NCBI GenBank assembly: GCA_037130015.1
Contig: JBAXTU010000001.1
Coordinates: forward strand, 1 to 64,000
DNA length: 64,000 nucleotides
Direction: 5' to 3'
DNA from: JBAXTU01 sp037130015
GTDB lineage: Bacteria; Patescibacteriota; Patescibacteriia; 2-01-FULL-39-33
Below the pieces are notes generated by a model. That model had not been told where the DNA came from. It worked only from the letters and a program-made list of their open reading frames with translations, and ran no database searches. Shown in pieces: positions 1 to 9,083 of the stretch. Each line of letters begins with the position of its first letter. Position 1 is the stretch's first letter. The position numbers were made by a program, and so were the translations under genes.

Positions 1-240
1 ACTGCAGGGTCAGGTTCAAATATTTATGGTTTGGCTCCTGGAGATAGTATTTTATATGCAAAGAATAATTTACAATTTGGAGCAGGTGGGGCACGTGATG
101 CAAAGTTGTCTATAAGTTCTAATGGTAATATCAGGGTTAGTAATGGAGCAAATTATGCTAATAAAGTAGTTTGCTATATGGCTACTGGTATTCTTGGACA
201 TTGTGATCCAGGAGTAACTTGCACTTGCGTAGCTAATTAA
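1..240 (+). CDS. C-terminal end of a modular surface (adhesin-like) protein, 5' truncated by window
   Basis: The frame is open from base 1, so the gene begins upstream of the window. The first ~43 codons are almost the same, in DNA and protein, as a stretch of the large surface proteins at 45484-47826 and 49747-54264 (GLAPGDSIL, NNLQFGAGGARDA, LSISSNGN). The last ~25 residues carry four cysteines (VVCYMATGILGHCDPG, then CTC) and match the last residues of the 1505-residue protein (WVVCYVRGTNELGHC, then CAC). It is therefore the end of another member of that family, about 45 kb away from the main cluster. Function is inferred to be extracellular attachment or display; no enzyme motif is visible. 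Family membership is secure; the function is not. Confidence 0.85.
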   Translation, partial: TAGSGSNIYGLAPGDSILYAKNNLQFGAGGARDAKLSISSNGNIRVSNGANYANKVVCYMATGILGHCDPGVTCTCVAN

Positions 241-274
241 ATAAATCAACTTTTAAATTTATAAATAATTTTTT

Positions 275-1861
275 ATGCTAAGTAAAAAAACTTCGGCAAT
301 TATTGGTGGTCTTATGTGTCTGTTGTTGGCGGTGCTGTTTGTGCCACAAGCCTCGGCCGCTACTAATATTGTCAGTACCACCTATCCCTATGCTTGGGGT
401 GAAAATATTGGCTGGGTCAATTTTTACACCGACGGCAACGGCGATTTAATAGTTAGTAGCAGTACTATCACTGGCTATATTTGGAACGAAAATTTTGGTT
501 GGATTAATATGAGTCCTACTTGGGATCCTGCTAATGGCAATGTTCCAAATGGTTATGGTGTTAAAAATGACAATAATGGTAATTTATCAGGCTATGCTTG
601 GGGTGAAAATATTGGCTGGTTAAGTTTTAATGGTATCAAAATTAATACTTCAACTGGTAGATTTTCTGGTGTCAGTGTTGTTAATGCTAGCGACACTGTC
701 GGCAGATTAAATTTTGATTGGACAGATGCTAGTGGCACCATGGGCAGTATCATTACTAGCTGGCGACCAAATGTCACCGCAACTTGTAATAGTAATTATG
801 TTTGTGATGGCACAGAAACTATAGTTAGTTGTCCTAGCGATTGCCCAACACCTGTTTGTAATCATAATAAAACTTGTAATACTGGAGAAACAACTGCCAA
901 TTGCCCTAGCGATTGTCCAGCTGTGACACCGCCAACAAGCGGTGGCGGTGGTGGCGGTGGAGTTAGTTTACCTGTAAAGATTGCAGGCGCTATTGGTGAA
1001 ATTATTGCTAGTAATTATGCCAATCATACCATTACTTTAAAATTATCAGCTGGAAGTAGTATAAATATGGCTGCAGTCAGTGAAAGTGCTGATTTTAGTG
1101 GTGGATCTTGGTGGCCTTATAGTGGTAGTTTTATTTATAAAGTAGTTGGCGCTGATAGTGGTAAAGTATATATCAAAGTTAAAAATAGCCAATCAGAAAG
1201 TGAAGTTTTTACGCTTAATTACTCTTTATCTTCTGGCGGTAATATTGTTCCTCCGACAGCGCCAGTATCTGGCGGTACTGTTGTGCCAACAACACCTCCT
1301 GTCAGTACGGTTATTGTGGCTACAGTCAAACCAGGTTCAGATAATGTGGCTGTTAGACGCGCCATAAAAGTTAATTCTTTGATTAAAGCGCCAAATGGCC
1401 GATATTATTTGATTAATAATGGCATGAAGCAATTATTAACATCAGCGCAAATGGCCACGGCCAAGTATAAAAAATTAAAAGCTAGTGCCACAGTCGTTAA
1501 TGCCAGCACTTTCAATATTATTCCAACTTATAGAGTTGATAAAACAATTGTCAGAGCTAAAAATGGCAAGATGGGTGCTATAGTTGGTGGTTCAGTGATG
1601 TTTTTTTCCGGTCCCAGTCAATTGAAACAATATATGACCGTCAACAAAAAGAAAACTTTTGTGCAGTTGACTGATTGGGAATTTTTTTCCATTCCTTGGT
1701 ATCAAGAAAAAACCATTTATCGTTTGTCTGATGGTTCATTGCATTTGTTGAATAAGGCTGGAGAAAGCATTATCAGTCAAGCTGATGTTTCCAACAAGTA
1801 TGCTGATTTCAATATTGTTGATGTCAATGATTCGGCGCTAAATTGGTATTGGGCTTTGTAA
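275..1861 (+). CDS. Secreted surface protein with GxxWxENxGWIxF repeats and Cys-rich segment
   Basis: A signal peptide is clear at residues 1-28 (Lys-Lys, hydrophobic core, then QASA). Three aromatic repeats follow (AWGENIGWVNF near 40, IWNENFGWINM near 69, AWGENIGWLSF near 108). Two Cys modules of the form C-x2-G-x-T-x4-C-P-S-D-C lie near 170-214. A run of seven glycines and a beta-rich region follow, then a Thr/Pro linker. The last ~160 residues contain related units (LIKAPNGRYYLINNG, IVRAKNGKMGAIVGG, IYRLSDGSLHLLNKAG) that look like small beta repeats. The same aromatic repeat occurs in the protein at 54279-56102. It starts 34 bp after the preceding partial gene and ends at a strong terminator. 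The role is probably cell-surface or extracellular; no catalytic motif is seen and I do not recognise a named family. Confidence 0.85.
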   Translation: MLSKKTSAIIGGLMCLLLAVLFVPQASAATNIVSTTYPYAWGENIGWVNFYTDGNGDLIVSSSTITGYIWNENFGWINMSPTWDPANGNVPNGYGVKNDNNGNLSGYAWGENIGWLSFNGIKINTSTGRFSGVSVVNASDTVGRLNFDWTDASGTMGSIITSWRPNVTATCNSNYVCDGTETIVSCPSDCPTPVCNHNKTCNTGETTANCPSDCPAVTPPTSGGGGGGGVSLPVKIAGAIGEIIASNYANHTITLKLSAGSSINMAAVSESADFSGGSWWPYSGSFIYKVVGADSGKVYIKVKNSQSESEVFTLNYSLSSGGNIVPPTAPVSGGTVVPTTPPVSTVIVATVKPGSDNVAVRRAIKVNSLIKAPNGRYYLINNGMKQLLTSAQMATAKYKKLKASATVVNASTFNIIPTYRVDKTIVRAKNGKMGAIVGGSVMFFSGPSQLKQYMTVNKKKTFVQLTDWEFFSIPWYQEKTIYRLSDGSLHLLNKAGESIISQADVSNKYADFNIVDVNDSALNWYWAL

Positions 1862-1885
1862 ATATAAAAATATTTTTTAAAAAAT

Positions 1886-1916
1886 AACCCTCTGGATTTT
1901 ATCCGGAGGGTTTTTT
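1886..1916 (+). terminator. Rho-independent terminator after surface protein gene
   Basis: AACCCTC and GAGGGTT pair around a short loop, with an inner GGA/TCC pairing separated by one mismatch, and six T follow at once. It lies 25 bp after the stop codon of the surface protein gene. Confidence 0.85.
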
Positions 1917-1958
1917 GATAAGGATTGGCATTTTTTATAATGTATGTTAAGATTAGGT

Positions 1959-1971
1959 TAAGTTTAACTTA
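1959..1971 (+). promoter_or_regulatory. Palindrome upstream of toxin-antitoxin pair, possible operator
   Basis: TAAGTT-T-AACTTA is a perfect 13-bp palindrome 12 bp before the antitoxin start. GTTAAG also occurs twice in direct repeat just to its left. Phd/YefM antitoxins normally repress their own operon by binding a palindrome in this position. A TATAAT hexamer lies at 1936-1941. The operator role is inference. Confidence 0.35.
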
Positions 1972-1982
1972 TATATAATAAT

Positions 1983-2204
1983 ATGATCAAAGACAATCTA
2001 ATTACGGTCAAAGAGTTGCGTGAAAGTTTGCCGGCAATTATCGGCAGAGTGCGACGTGGTGGTGAATTTTTAGTGTTAAAAAAGTCCAAACCAGTTTTCC
2101 GTTTGTCCTCGCCTGAAACCGAAGGCTCTTGGGAAACAGTGATTGATTTTACTAAAATTAAAAAAGGCGGAATTAAAATTGGCGAACTTTTAAAAGCTTT
2201 ATAA
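1983..2204 (+). CDS. Phd/YefM-type antitoxin
   Basis: The 73-residue protein has the family pattern: an N-terminal DNA-binding half (ITVKELRESLPAIIGRV), then a turn and strand (GGEFLVLKKSKPVFRL), and an acidic/hydrophobic tail that would wrap the toxin. It stands 3 bp before a RelE-like toxin gene, the usual order. It should neutralise the toxin and repress the operon. The call rests on pattern and neighbour. Confidence 0.8.
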   Translation: MIKDNLITVKELRESLPAIIGRVRRGGEFLVLKKSKPVFRLSSPETEGSWETVIDFTKIKKGGIKIGELLKAL

Positions 2205-2207
2205 TCT

Positions 2208-2447
2208 ATGGATAAGATAAATAAAGCCTTGGCAAAAATATCAGACAAAGATAGACAAAAGATTAAAACACTTTTGATAAAAATTGTCGCTCGTGATTTT
2301 ATTGGTTTGGATTTTAAAAAGTTAGTCGGACGAGATGATATTTATCGTGTGCGCAAGGGGGATTGGCGCATTATTTTTCATTTAGTTAAAGAGGATGTGT
2401 TTATTTTAGCCGTGGAAAAAAGGAGTGATAATACATATAATTTTTAA
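2208..2447 (+). CDS. RelE/ParE-superfamily toxin
   Basis: The 79-residue protein has an N-terminal helical part followed by the RelE/ParE core: [19 protein letters not shown], then a strand and an [10 protein letters not shown] end. The R-x-R-x-G-D-x-R pattern and terminal Arg plus Tyr are typical of the fold. RelE toxins cut mRNA in the ribosome, whereas ParE toxins poison gyrase; the sequence alone does not decide which. The antitoxin gene is 3 bp upstream and leuS starts 5 bp downstream, so readthrough from this pair may feed leuS. Confidence 0.8.
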   Translation: MDKINKALAKISDKDRQKIKTLLIKIVARDFIGLDFKKLVGRDDIYRVRKGDWRIIFHLVKEDVFILAVEKRSDNTYNF

Positions 2448-2452
2448 GATAT

Positions 2453-4909
2453 ATGACATATAAAGATTTTCTAAATCAAGATGGTGAAAAACGTTGGCAA
2501 GATAAGTGGCTGAAAGAAAAAATTGATAAGGCCGAAGATTTTGGTTCTAAACCAAAAAAATATGTGCTGGATATGTTTCCATATCCAAGTGGCGCCGGGC
2601 TTCATGTTGGTCATCCCGAAGGCTACACTGCTACGGATGTTTATTCGCGTTATTTTCGGCTCAAAGGTTTTAATGTGCTTCATCCTATGGGTTGGGATGC
2701 ATATGGTTTGCCTGCAGAAAATTATGCCATCAAAACTGGCACTCAGCCAAATGTGACCACGGCTGAAAATGTAGCCACTTTCAAACGCCAAATACAATCA
2801 CTGGGTTTTTCTTATGATTGGGACAGGGAGATTAATACTACCGATCCTGGATATTACAAATGGACGCAATGGATTTTTTTACAATTGTTTAAAAAAGGTT
2901 TGGCTTATGAAGCGACTGTGCCTATAAATTTTTGTCCATCTTGCAAAACTGGCTTGGCCAATGAAGAAGTTAAAGATGGTAAATGTGATCGTTGCGGAAC
3001 AGAGGTGATTAAAAAAGACATGCGTCAATGGATGTTGAAGATTACTGCCTATGCTGATCGGTTGCTTGAAGGCGTTGACAAGCTTGATTGGCCTAATTCT
3101 ATTAAGACACTGCAAAAGAATTGGATTGGCAGAAGTGAGGGGGCAGAGGTGACATTTGCCATCACCACGGCAAATGTCATCCCGAGCGAAGCCGAGGGAT
3201 CCCTTAAAATAAAAGTCTATACTACTCGCCCTGATACTTTGTTCGGCGCTACTTATATGGTTTTGTCGCCTGAACATAAATTAGTTCAAGAGTTAAAAGA
3301 TAAGATTTCTAATTTTTCTGAAGTAGAAAAATATATTAGCGACGCAAAAAATAAATCAGACCTAGAACGCACAGAATTAAATAAAAATAAAACCGGCGTG
3401 GAGTTGAAGGGGATTAAGGCAATTAATCCGGTTAATAATGTAGAAATTCCCATTTGGATTTCTGATTATGTGCTCTCAACTTATGGTACTGGCGCTATTA
3501 TGGCGGTGCCGGCCCACGATGATCGTGATTTTGAATTTGCGAAAAAATTTGATTTGCCGATTATTGAAGTGATTAAGGGCGGTGATATAAAAAAAGAAGC
3601 TTACACAGATGTTGATAATGGACTCATGGTTAACAGCGAATTTTTAAATGGCTTAATGCCGGAAGAAGCCATTGGCAAAATGACTGCATGGCTGGAAGAA
3701 AAGAAGGTTGGTAAAAAAGCGATTAATTATAAATTGCGTGATTGGGTTTTTTCTCGCCAAAGATATTGGGGCGAGCCAATTCCTTTGGTTCATTGCGACA
3801 AGTGTGGCATCGTGCCTTTGGATGAAAAAGATTTGCCACTGACTTTGCCGGAAGTAAAAAAATATGAACCGACTGGCACAGGTGAATCTCCACTGGCCAC
3901 AATTGATATCTGGGTAAATACGACTTGTCCCAAATGTGGCGGTCCTGCCAAACGCGAAACCAACACCATGCCTCAATGGGCGGGCAGTTCTTGGTATTGG
4001 CTCAGGTATATTGATCCGTATAATCATGAAAATCTGGCTGATCCTAAAAAATTAAAATATTGGTTGCCGGTTGATTTGTATCTAGGTGGAGCTGAACATG
4101 CGGTGTTGCATTTATTGTATGCCAGATTTTGGAATATGGTTTTGTTTGATCTTGGCGCAGTGCCATTTGAAGAACCATTTACAAAACTCATCAATCAAGG
4201 TTTGATTTTGGGCGAAGATAATGAAAAAATGTCCAAGTCTCGCGGTAATGTAGTAAATCCTGATGATATTGTCAAAGAGTATGGCGCCGATACTTTTCGT
4301 CTTTATGAAATGTTCATGGGGCCCTTGGAGGATATGAAGCCTTGGAGCACAAAAAATATTTTGGGTGTTAATAGGTTTTTATTTAAAGTTTGGGAAATTG
4401 GTCAAAATAAAAAAGAAGAATTAAGATTTAAAAATGAAGAGATTGAAATTATTTTAAATAAAACCATAAAAAAAGTCGGCGAGGATATTGAAAAGATGAG
4501 CTATAATACTGCTATCTCGGCTATGATGGTTTTGGCTAATGAAATAAATAAACATGTCTCAGAAACTGGTCATGCTCCATCTTTGCAAAATGTGGAAAAA
4601 TTTCTTATTATTCTTTCATCTTTTGCTCCGCATTTGACCGAAGAATTGTGGGCTGGCCTTGGTCATAAGACAAGTATTTTTAAAGAAGCGTGGCCGGAGT
4701 ATGATGAGAGTAAGACAATTGACTCAGAAATTGAATTACCAGTGCAAGTCAATGGCAAAGTCCGTGCCAAATTAAAAGTAGCAACCGATATTAGTGAAGC
4801 TGACGCCGTGGCTTTGGCCAAGGCTGATGAAAATATTAAAAAATATTTAATTTCCGAGCCTAAAAAAGTTATTTTTATTAAGGGCAAGATGATCAGTTTT
4901 GTTATTTAA
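2453..4909 (+). CDS. leuS: Leucyl-tRNA synthetase
   Basis: Charges tRNA-Leu with leucine in the cytoplasm. The 818-residue length fits bacterial LeuRS. The HIGH-class signature is HVGH within [15 protein letters not shown] (about 44-57) and KMSKS is near residue 592. The CP1 editing domain carries [14 protein letters not shown]. Two zinc-ribbon-like C-x2-C pairs are present (CPSC/CDRC near 162-183 and CDKC/CPKC near 447-503). The C-terminal anticodon-binding domain ends with [11 protein letters not shown]. The odd feature is an extra peptide (VIPSEAEGS) at the start of the editing domain, coded by a palindrome-bearing insert at 3151-3207. It stays in frame, so the enzyme should be functional. 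Confidence 0.97.
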   Translation: MTYKDFLNQDGEKRWQDKWLKEKIDKAEDFGSKPKKYVLDMFPYPSGAGLHVGHPEGYTATDVYSRYFRLKGFNVLHPMGWDAYGLPAENYAIKTGTQPNVTTAENVATFKRQIQSLGFSYDWDREINTTDPGYYKWTQWIFLQLFKKGLAYEATVPINFCPSCKTGLANEEVKDGKCDRCGTEVIKKDMRQWMLKITAYADRLLEGVDKLDWPNSIKTLQKNWIGRSEGAEVTFAITTANVIPSEAEGSLKIKVYTTRPDTLFGATYMVLSPEHKLVQELKDKISNFSEVEKYISDAKNKSDLERTELNKNKTGVELKGIKAINPVNNVEIPIWISDYVLSTYGTGAIMAVPAHDDRDFEFAKKFDLPIIEVIKGGDIKKEAYTDVDNGLMVNSEFLNGLMPEEAIGKMTAWLEEKKVGKKAINYKLRDWVFSRQRYWGEPIPLVHCDKCGIVPLDEKDLPLTLPEVKKYEPTGTGESPLATIDIWVNTTCPKCGGPAKRETNTMPQWAGSSWYWLRYIDPYNHENLADPKKLKYWLPVDLYLGGAEHAVLHLLYARFWNMVLFDLGAVPFEEPFTKLINQGLILGEDNEKMSKSRGNVVNPDDIVKEYGADTFRLYEMFMGPLEDMKPWSTKNILGVNRFLFKVWEIGQNKKEELRFKNEEIEIILNKTIKKVGEDIEKMSYNTAISAMMVLANEINKHVSETGHAPSLQNVEKFLIILSSFAPHLTEELWAGLGHKTSIFKEAWPEYDESKTIDSEIELPVQVNGKVRAKLKVATDISEADAVALAKADENIKKYLISEPKKVIFIKGKMISFVI
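3151..3207. repeat. Palindromic element inserted in frame within leuS
   Basis: GACATTTGCC (3151-3160) and GGCAAATGTC (3169-3178) form a perfect 10-bp inverted repeat. It is followed by TCATCCCGAGCGAAGCCGAG, which codes for VIPSEAEGS. That tract resembles dispersed 'SEAEGS/SERSEGS'-coding repeats that occur in many bacterial genomes. The leucyl-tRNA synthetase editing domain does not normally have this peptide. The element boundaries are approximate. Confidence 0.6.
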
Positions 4910-4916
4910 TTAAACA

Positions 4917-5918
4917 ATGAAAATAATCTCGGGTGATAATTTAGGAAGAGCCAAATGGGACGAATTTGTAAAAACTAATTCGTCTGATTTTGGTTTATTG
5001 CAATTAAACGTTTGGAAAGATTTTCAAGAAGTACAGAATAAAAAAGTTTTCCAATTGGCTGTAATTGACGAGAGTGAACAAATTTTAGCGGTGGCGCAAA
5101 TAATTAAAAGTAAACTGCCGTTAGGCAAAAGTTATTTTTATCTGCCACGCGGGCCGGTTGTTAATAATAAAAATAAAAAAGAAATTATTGATTTTTTATT
5201 TTCTGAAATTAAAAAAATAGCCAAACAAGAAAACGCTATTTTTTTACGTTTGGAACCGGCTTGGCAGGAGAGTGAAGAAAATATCAGCTGGCTGAAAAAT
5301 AATAATTTTAAATCCATTGGCCAAATTCAGCCAAAATCAACTTTAGTTTTGGATTTATTAAAAAGCGAAGAAGATCTTTTGCAAGCTATGAAGCCAAAGA
5401 CTAGGTATAATATCAGGGTAGCTCAAAAGCATTGCATCAAGATAGATGAGGGTAAAGAATATTTTGAAGCTTTTTGGAATTTAATGAAAAATACTTCCGA
5501 GCGTGATCAATTTGTGTCGCATCAAAAAGAATATTATCAAAAAATGTTGGAAGTTTTGAGTGAGACTAAAAATTTAAAACTCCTCGTGGCCAAAGACGGT
5601 GACAAAGTAATTGCCACCAATCTGGTGGTTTATAGCGGTGATTGGTGTGTATATTTGCATGGCGCTTCTGATTATTCGGCTCATGAAAAAATGGCGCCTT
5701 ATCTATTGCAATGGGAAACTATACTGCAAGCCAAGGCGCATGAATGTTTGTATTATGATTTTTGGGGCGTGGACGAAATTAAATGGCCGGGTGTGAGTCG
5801 ATTTAAAATCGGTTTTGCTCCGAACACTCAACTTACCAAATATGTCGGTGCCTATGATTTGTCTTATGAAAAATTTTGGCATCAGGCTTATGTTGGTTTG
5901 CGAAAATTTAAAAAATAA
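4917..5918 (+). CDS. FemAB-type peptidyltransferase (peptidoglycan bridge formation)
   Basis: FemA/B/X enzymes move an amino acid from aminoacyl-tRNA onto the lipid-linked peptidoglycan precursor. The 333-residue protein shows the double-GNAT pattern: an N-terminal LLQLNVWKDFQE segment, FYLPRGPVV, LRLEPAW, then MKPKTRYNIRVAQK and a second acetyltransferase-like half with YLHGASDYS and YYDFWGVDEIKWPGVSRFK. This last block is typical of the family. It starts 7 bp after leuS, so the two are probably co-transcribed. The specific amino acid added cannot be told. The family assignment is strong; other aminoacyl-transferase roles remain possible. Confidence 0.85.
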   Translation: MKIISGDNLGRAKWDEFVKTNSSDFGLLQLNVWKDFQEVQNKKVFQLAVIDESEQILAVAQIIKSKLPLGKSYFYLPRGPVVNNKNKKEIIDFLFSEIKKIAKQENAIFLRLEPAWQESEENISWLKNNNFKSIGQIQPKSTLVLDLLKSEEDLLQAMKPKTRYNIRVAQKHCIKIDEGKEYFEAFWNLMKNTSERDQFVSHQKEYYQKMLEVLSETKNLKLLVAKDGDKVIATNLVVYSGDWCVYLHGASDYSAHEKMAPYLLQWETILQAKAHECLYYDFWGVDEIKWPGVSRFKIGFAPNTQLTKYVGAYDLSYEKFWHQAYVGLRKFKK

Positions 5919-5929
5919 AATTATACCCA

Positions 5930-7123
5930 ATGAGTTTTGAAGTCAAAGACATGATCTTATCTTGTTTTCCTAGGCGTTTAAGTCGTCAAGTCAGGGAGCT
6001 ATATTTTTCTTCGTTAATTTTGGTTTTTGCTGAATCGCTGATTGCAATTTTTGAGCCGGTTTTTTTGTTTTTGTTTTTTTCTGGCAGAGGAGCTAGTTTG
6101 CCAATAGCATTAATGCAAGTGATTATTTTTTATTTGGCTATTTATGTTCTTTATTTTTTTACCATTCCACTGGGCGCCAAATTTGCCAAGCATTTCGGCT
6201 ATGAATATTCCATGTCATTAAGTTCTGTTTTTGTAGTTTTAATTTATTTGGGATTTATTTTAATGAAAACTTGGTTTTGGCCAGCTATTATTTTATCAAT
6301 TGTTTCTTATACTTTGGCCAAACTTTTTTATTGGCCGGCTTATCATGCTAACTTTGCCCGTTTTTCAGATTGCAGTGAACGCGGTCGGGAAATTAGCAAT
6401 CTGGGTGTTTTGCAATCAATCGGCGGTATTATTGCGCCAGTCATTGGCGGTTTTATTTTAAAATTTTATAGTTTTCCTGTATTGTTTGTTTTGGCCGCGG
6501 TTTTAATTTTGCTTTCTAATATTCCCATGCTTAGAACCAAAGAAAAATTTGAACCAACAAAATTTTCTTATTTTGGCGCTTATAAATTTTTATTTTCAAA
6601 AGCCAAAAGACGCAAATTTTTCTCTCTTTGGGGATATGGCGAAGAATTTATCGCCATAGTAATTTGGCCGATTTTTATTTATGTGGTGGTCAAAGATTTT
6701 CTTGATCTGGGCGCTTTAACAGCCGTTTCTTTATTTGCCACCACCTTGATTTTTTTGTTTATCGGTCGTCTGACAGACAGCCAAGACGGGCGATCTATTT
6801 TGCGACTAGGGACTTGGTTTTATTTTTTCAGCTGGCTGGTAAGGCTTTTTACCCGCACCGTGCCTGGCATTTTTACTGTTGATGTTTATTCTCGTCTGGG
6901 CAAGCAAGCGCTTAGCGTGCCTATTACAGCTATGACTTATAGCAAAGCTATGGAAAAAGATTCATCCACCATGGGTACTATTTTATTTTTTGAAATGTCG
7001 CTAGTAGCCGGCAAAATTATAGCCATGATTGCTTGTTTATTACTGTTGCAATTTTTCGCTTTCAGTTGGAATCCGCTTTTTGTTTTGGCCGGACTCATGA
7101 GTTTGCTTTATTTATTGTTTTAA
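5930..7123 (+). CDS. Major facilitator superfamily-like permease
   Basis: The 397-residue protein is almost all membrane segments (about 10-12). It has short charged loops typical of MFS carriers, for example the basic loop between segments 2 and 3 and FIGRLTDSQDGR after a later helix. GVLQSIGGIIAPVIGGFILK near 160-178 resembles the MFS motif in helix 5. The substrate is unknown. It lies 11 bp after the FemAB gene and 3 bp before an acyltransferase gene, so it may act in envelope building. The MFS call rests on topology and short motifs only. Confidence 0.7.
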   Translation: MSFEVKDMILSCFPRRLSRQVRELYFSSLILVFAESLIAIFEPVFLFLFFSGRGASLPIALMQVIIFYLAIYVLYFFTIPLGAKFAKHFGYEYSMSLSSVFVVLIYLGFILMKTWFWPAIILSIVSYTLAKLFYWPAYHANFARFSDCSERGREISNLGVLQSIGGIIAPVIGGFILKFYSFPVLFVLAAVLILLSNIPMLRTKEKFEPTKFSYFGAYKFLFSKAKRRKFFSLWGYGEEFIAIVIWPIFIYVVVKDFLDLGALTAVSLFATTLIFLFIGRLTDSQDGRSILRLGTWFYFFSWLVRLFTRTVPGIFTVDVYSRLGKQALSVPITAMTYSKAMEKDSSTMGTILFFEMSLVAGKIIAMIACLLLLQFFAFSWNPLFVLAGLMSLLYLLF

Positions 7124-7126
7124 TTT

Positions 7127-8158
7127 ATGGCGAGTCGCTGGAAATTTATTGATGTGCTCAGGGGATTGGCCATAGTGCTAATGGTTTTTAATCATACGGC
7201 CAGGTACCTATTGGACATTTCTGTTTTTGGCTATGAACAATTTGTTTATGGCACCATGATTATGGCTGGGCCTGTTTTTTTGTTTTTGGTGGGTTTTTCA
7301 CTGGCCTTGTCATTTGAGGCGACCAAAAAAAATATCAAGTCAAACAGAAAAATAATCAGCAAATATGTTTTTAGAGGGTTAATAATTACAGCCGTTGGTT
7401 TTTTTCTTAGCTTTTGCGTTTTTTTGGACGAACAGTCATTGACTAGCAATGTTTTACACACCATTGGGGAAGGAATTATTTTAGCCATTCCTTTTTTATA
7501 CTTCAGTCAAAAGTCCATTGGCCGTTTATTGACTTTATTTTTGGCCATAATTGTTATAATTTCTTTTTATTGGCTTTATCTTTTTTTTGTATTTTTTTCA
7601 TTGTCGCATCAGATTATCGCGCAAATGTTTTTGTCTGGTTTTCAGTTGGTGCCATGGTTTGGTGTTATATTGCTAGGCATAGTCTCTGGCAATTTTTTTA
7701 TTTTATCTGTACAAAAAAATCAGGCTAGTTTGTTTTTTAAAAAAATATTAGGTCTAGGTATTTGTAGTTTTTTGGTTTTTATATGTGTACAAATGATAAA
7801 TCCGCAGACGCTTTGGCTGTTTAGCGGGGATTATGACCTGAACGGTTTTTGGTTGCCATCAGGAGCAATGATGATTTTTATCTTGTCAGGAATTATGGTT
7901 TGCTTGTCTGCTGTGTATTATTTGGTTGAAATTAAAAAAATAAATTTGCAATTTTTGATTGATTTTGGTCGGGCTTCGCTTGTGTTGTATGTTTGGCATT
8001 TATTTTTAGTGGTTGTGGTTTTTGAGATTATTCTAGGTTTAAATTTTTTCAATTGGTTTTTGTTTTTTGTTTTTGATTTGTTGTTGTTTGTATTTTTGTG
8101 GCAGTCAGCTAAAATATGGATAGAGATTAAAAAATATTTAAAAAAATATGTATACTAA
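7127..8158 (+). CDS. Membrane acyltransferase of the DUF1624/acyltransferase-3-like type
   Basis: The 343-residue polytopic protein opens with RWKFIDVLRGLAIVLMVFNH, the N-terminal signature of membrane acyltransferases (the HGSNAT/DUF1624 and acyltransferase-3 groups). The D-x-x-R-G and following His near 23 are the conserved residues. About ten hydrophobic segments follow, with a late LVLYVWHLFLV segment also seen in the group. These enzymes add acetyl or other acyl groups to sugars at the cell surface. The substrate is unknown. The final 11 bp overlap the start of ksgA. Confidence 0.7.
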   Translation: MASRWKFIDVLRGLAIVLMVFNHTARYLLDISVFGYEQFVYGTMIMAGPVFLFLVGFSLALSFEATKKNIKSNRKIISKYVFRGLIITAVGFFLSFCVFLDEQSLTSNVLHTIGEGIILAIPFLYFSQKSIGRLLTLFLAIIVIISFYWLYLFFVFFSLSHQIIAQMFLSGFQLVPWFGVILLGIVSGNFFILSVQKNQASLFFKKILGLGICSFLVFICVQMINPQTLWLFSGDYDLNGFWLPSGAMMIFILSGIMVCLSAVYYLVEIKKINLQFLIDFGRASLVLYVWHLFLVVVVFEIILGLNFFNWFLFFVFDLLLFVFLWQSAKIWIEIKKYLKKYVY

Positions 8159-8972
8159 AGACCAAATCAAAACACTTTGCGCCAAATACGACCTGATGCC
8201 ATCAAAAAGCAAAGGGCAGAATTTTTTGACTGACTTTAAAGTGATTGAAAAAATAATTGAAGTGGCAAAAATAAGCAAACAGGAAACGATTTTAGAAATA
8301 GGTCCTGGTTTGGGCGTGTTGACAGGGGAGTTGATAAAATCAGCCAAAAAAGTAATAGCCGTGGAATTGGACAAAAAATTGTTTGATTTTTTACAAGTTG
8401 AGTTTGTAGGAATTGAAAATTTAGAATTGATTAATTCCGACATTTTGAAATTGAATTTAGCAAAATTGAATTTAAAAGATTTTGAATATCGTCTGATTGC
8501 TAATTTGCCATATAATATTACTTCCGTGGCTATTAGAAATTTTTTGACTAATTCGCCCAAGCCCAGTGAAATGATTCTTATGGTACAAAAAGAAGTGGCC
8601 CAAAGGATTTGTGCGCCTATTGGTGAAATGAGTATTTTGGGTATTTCAGCCCAGTTCTATGGCCTGCCAGAGGTCTTATTTGAGGTCAGGCGAGGTTGTT
8701 TTTGGCCAGAGCCGAAAGTTGACTCAGCTGTAATTAAAATAAAGTTAAAAGAAAATTTACCTGAAATTAGCGAAAAAAAGTTTTTTCAAATAGTGAAGAT
8801 GGGTTTTTCTTCCCGTCGCAAGCAATTACATAATAATTTGGCTTCGGGATTGAACTTAAAAAGTGAAGATTTAAAAAAAATTATTATGGATTTGGGTTTT
8901 GATGAAAAAATCAGAGCGCAAGATTTGGGAGTGGCTGATTGGATTAAAATTCAGCAGATGATTTCTAAATAA
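8148..8972 (+). CDS. rsmA: 16S rRNA (A1518/A1519) dimethyltransferase
   Basis: RsmA (KsgA) dimethylates two adjacent adenines in helix 45 of 16S rRNA late in small-subunit assembly, using S-adenosylmethionine. The 274-residue length is normal. KGQNFLTD (about 22-29) is the N-terminal signature, LEIGPGLGVLTGEL is the SAM-binding loop, and NLPYNIT (about 119-125) is the catalytic NLPY motif. The C-terminal FSSRRKQLHNNL matches the family's RNA-binding end. The gene overlaps the upstream acyltransferase by 11 bp, a sign of coupling. Confidence 0.96.
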   Translation: MYTKDQIKTLCAKYDLMPSKSKGQNFLTDFKVIEKIIEVAKISKQETILEIGPGLGVLTGELIKSAKKVIAVELDKKLFDFLQVEFVGIENLELINSDILKLNLAKLNLKDFEYRLIANLPYNITSVAIRNFLTNSPKPSEMILMVQKEVAQRICAPIGEMSILGISAQFYGLPEVLFEVRRGCFWPEPKVDSAVIKIKLKENLPEISEKKFFQIVKMGFSSRRKQLHNNLASGLNLKSEDLKKIIMDLGFDEKIRAQDLGVADWIKIQQMISK

Positions 8973-9024
8973 TATTTATTTGGGAATGATTTAATTTTTA
9001 TGGTTTAATATATTTGTTTTTTAT

Positions 9025-9054
9025 TTGTTAGTTTTATATTAAATGTGGTATAAT
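9025..9054 (+). promoter_or_regulatory. Extended -10 promoter before the type IV secretion-like cassette
   Basis: TATAAT at 9049-9054 is preceded by TGG, giving an extended -10 (TGnTATAAT). A weak -35 (TTGTTA) lies 18 bp upstream at 9025-9030. It stands 29 bp before the next ATG, in the only sizeable gap between ksgA and the cassette. Confidence 0.6.
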
Positions 9055-9083
9055 TTAGTTATAAAATAATTATCCACACTTCA

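Noticed and set aside
2471..4887. Several open frames on the minus strand opposite leuS
   Set aside because: They lack ribosome sites and family patterns, and leuS is certain.
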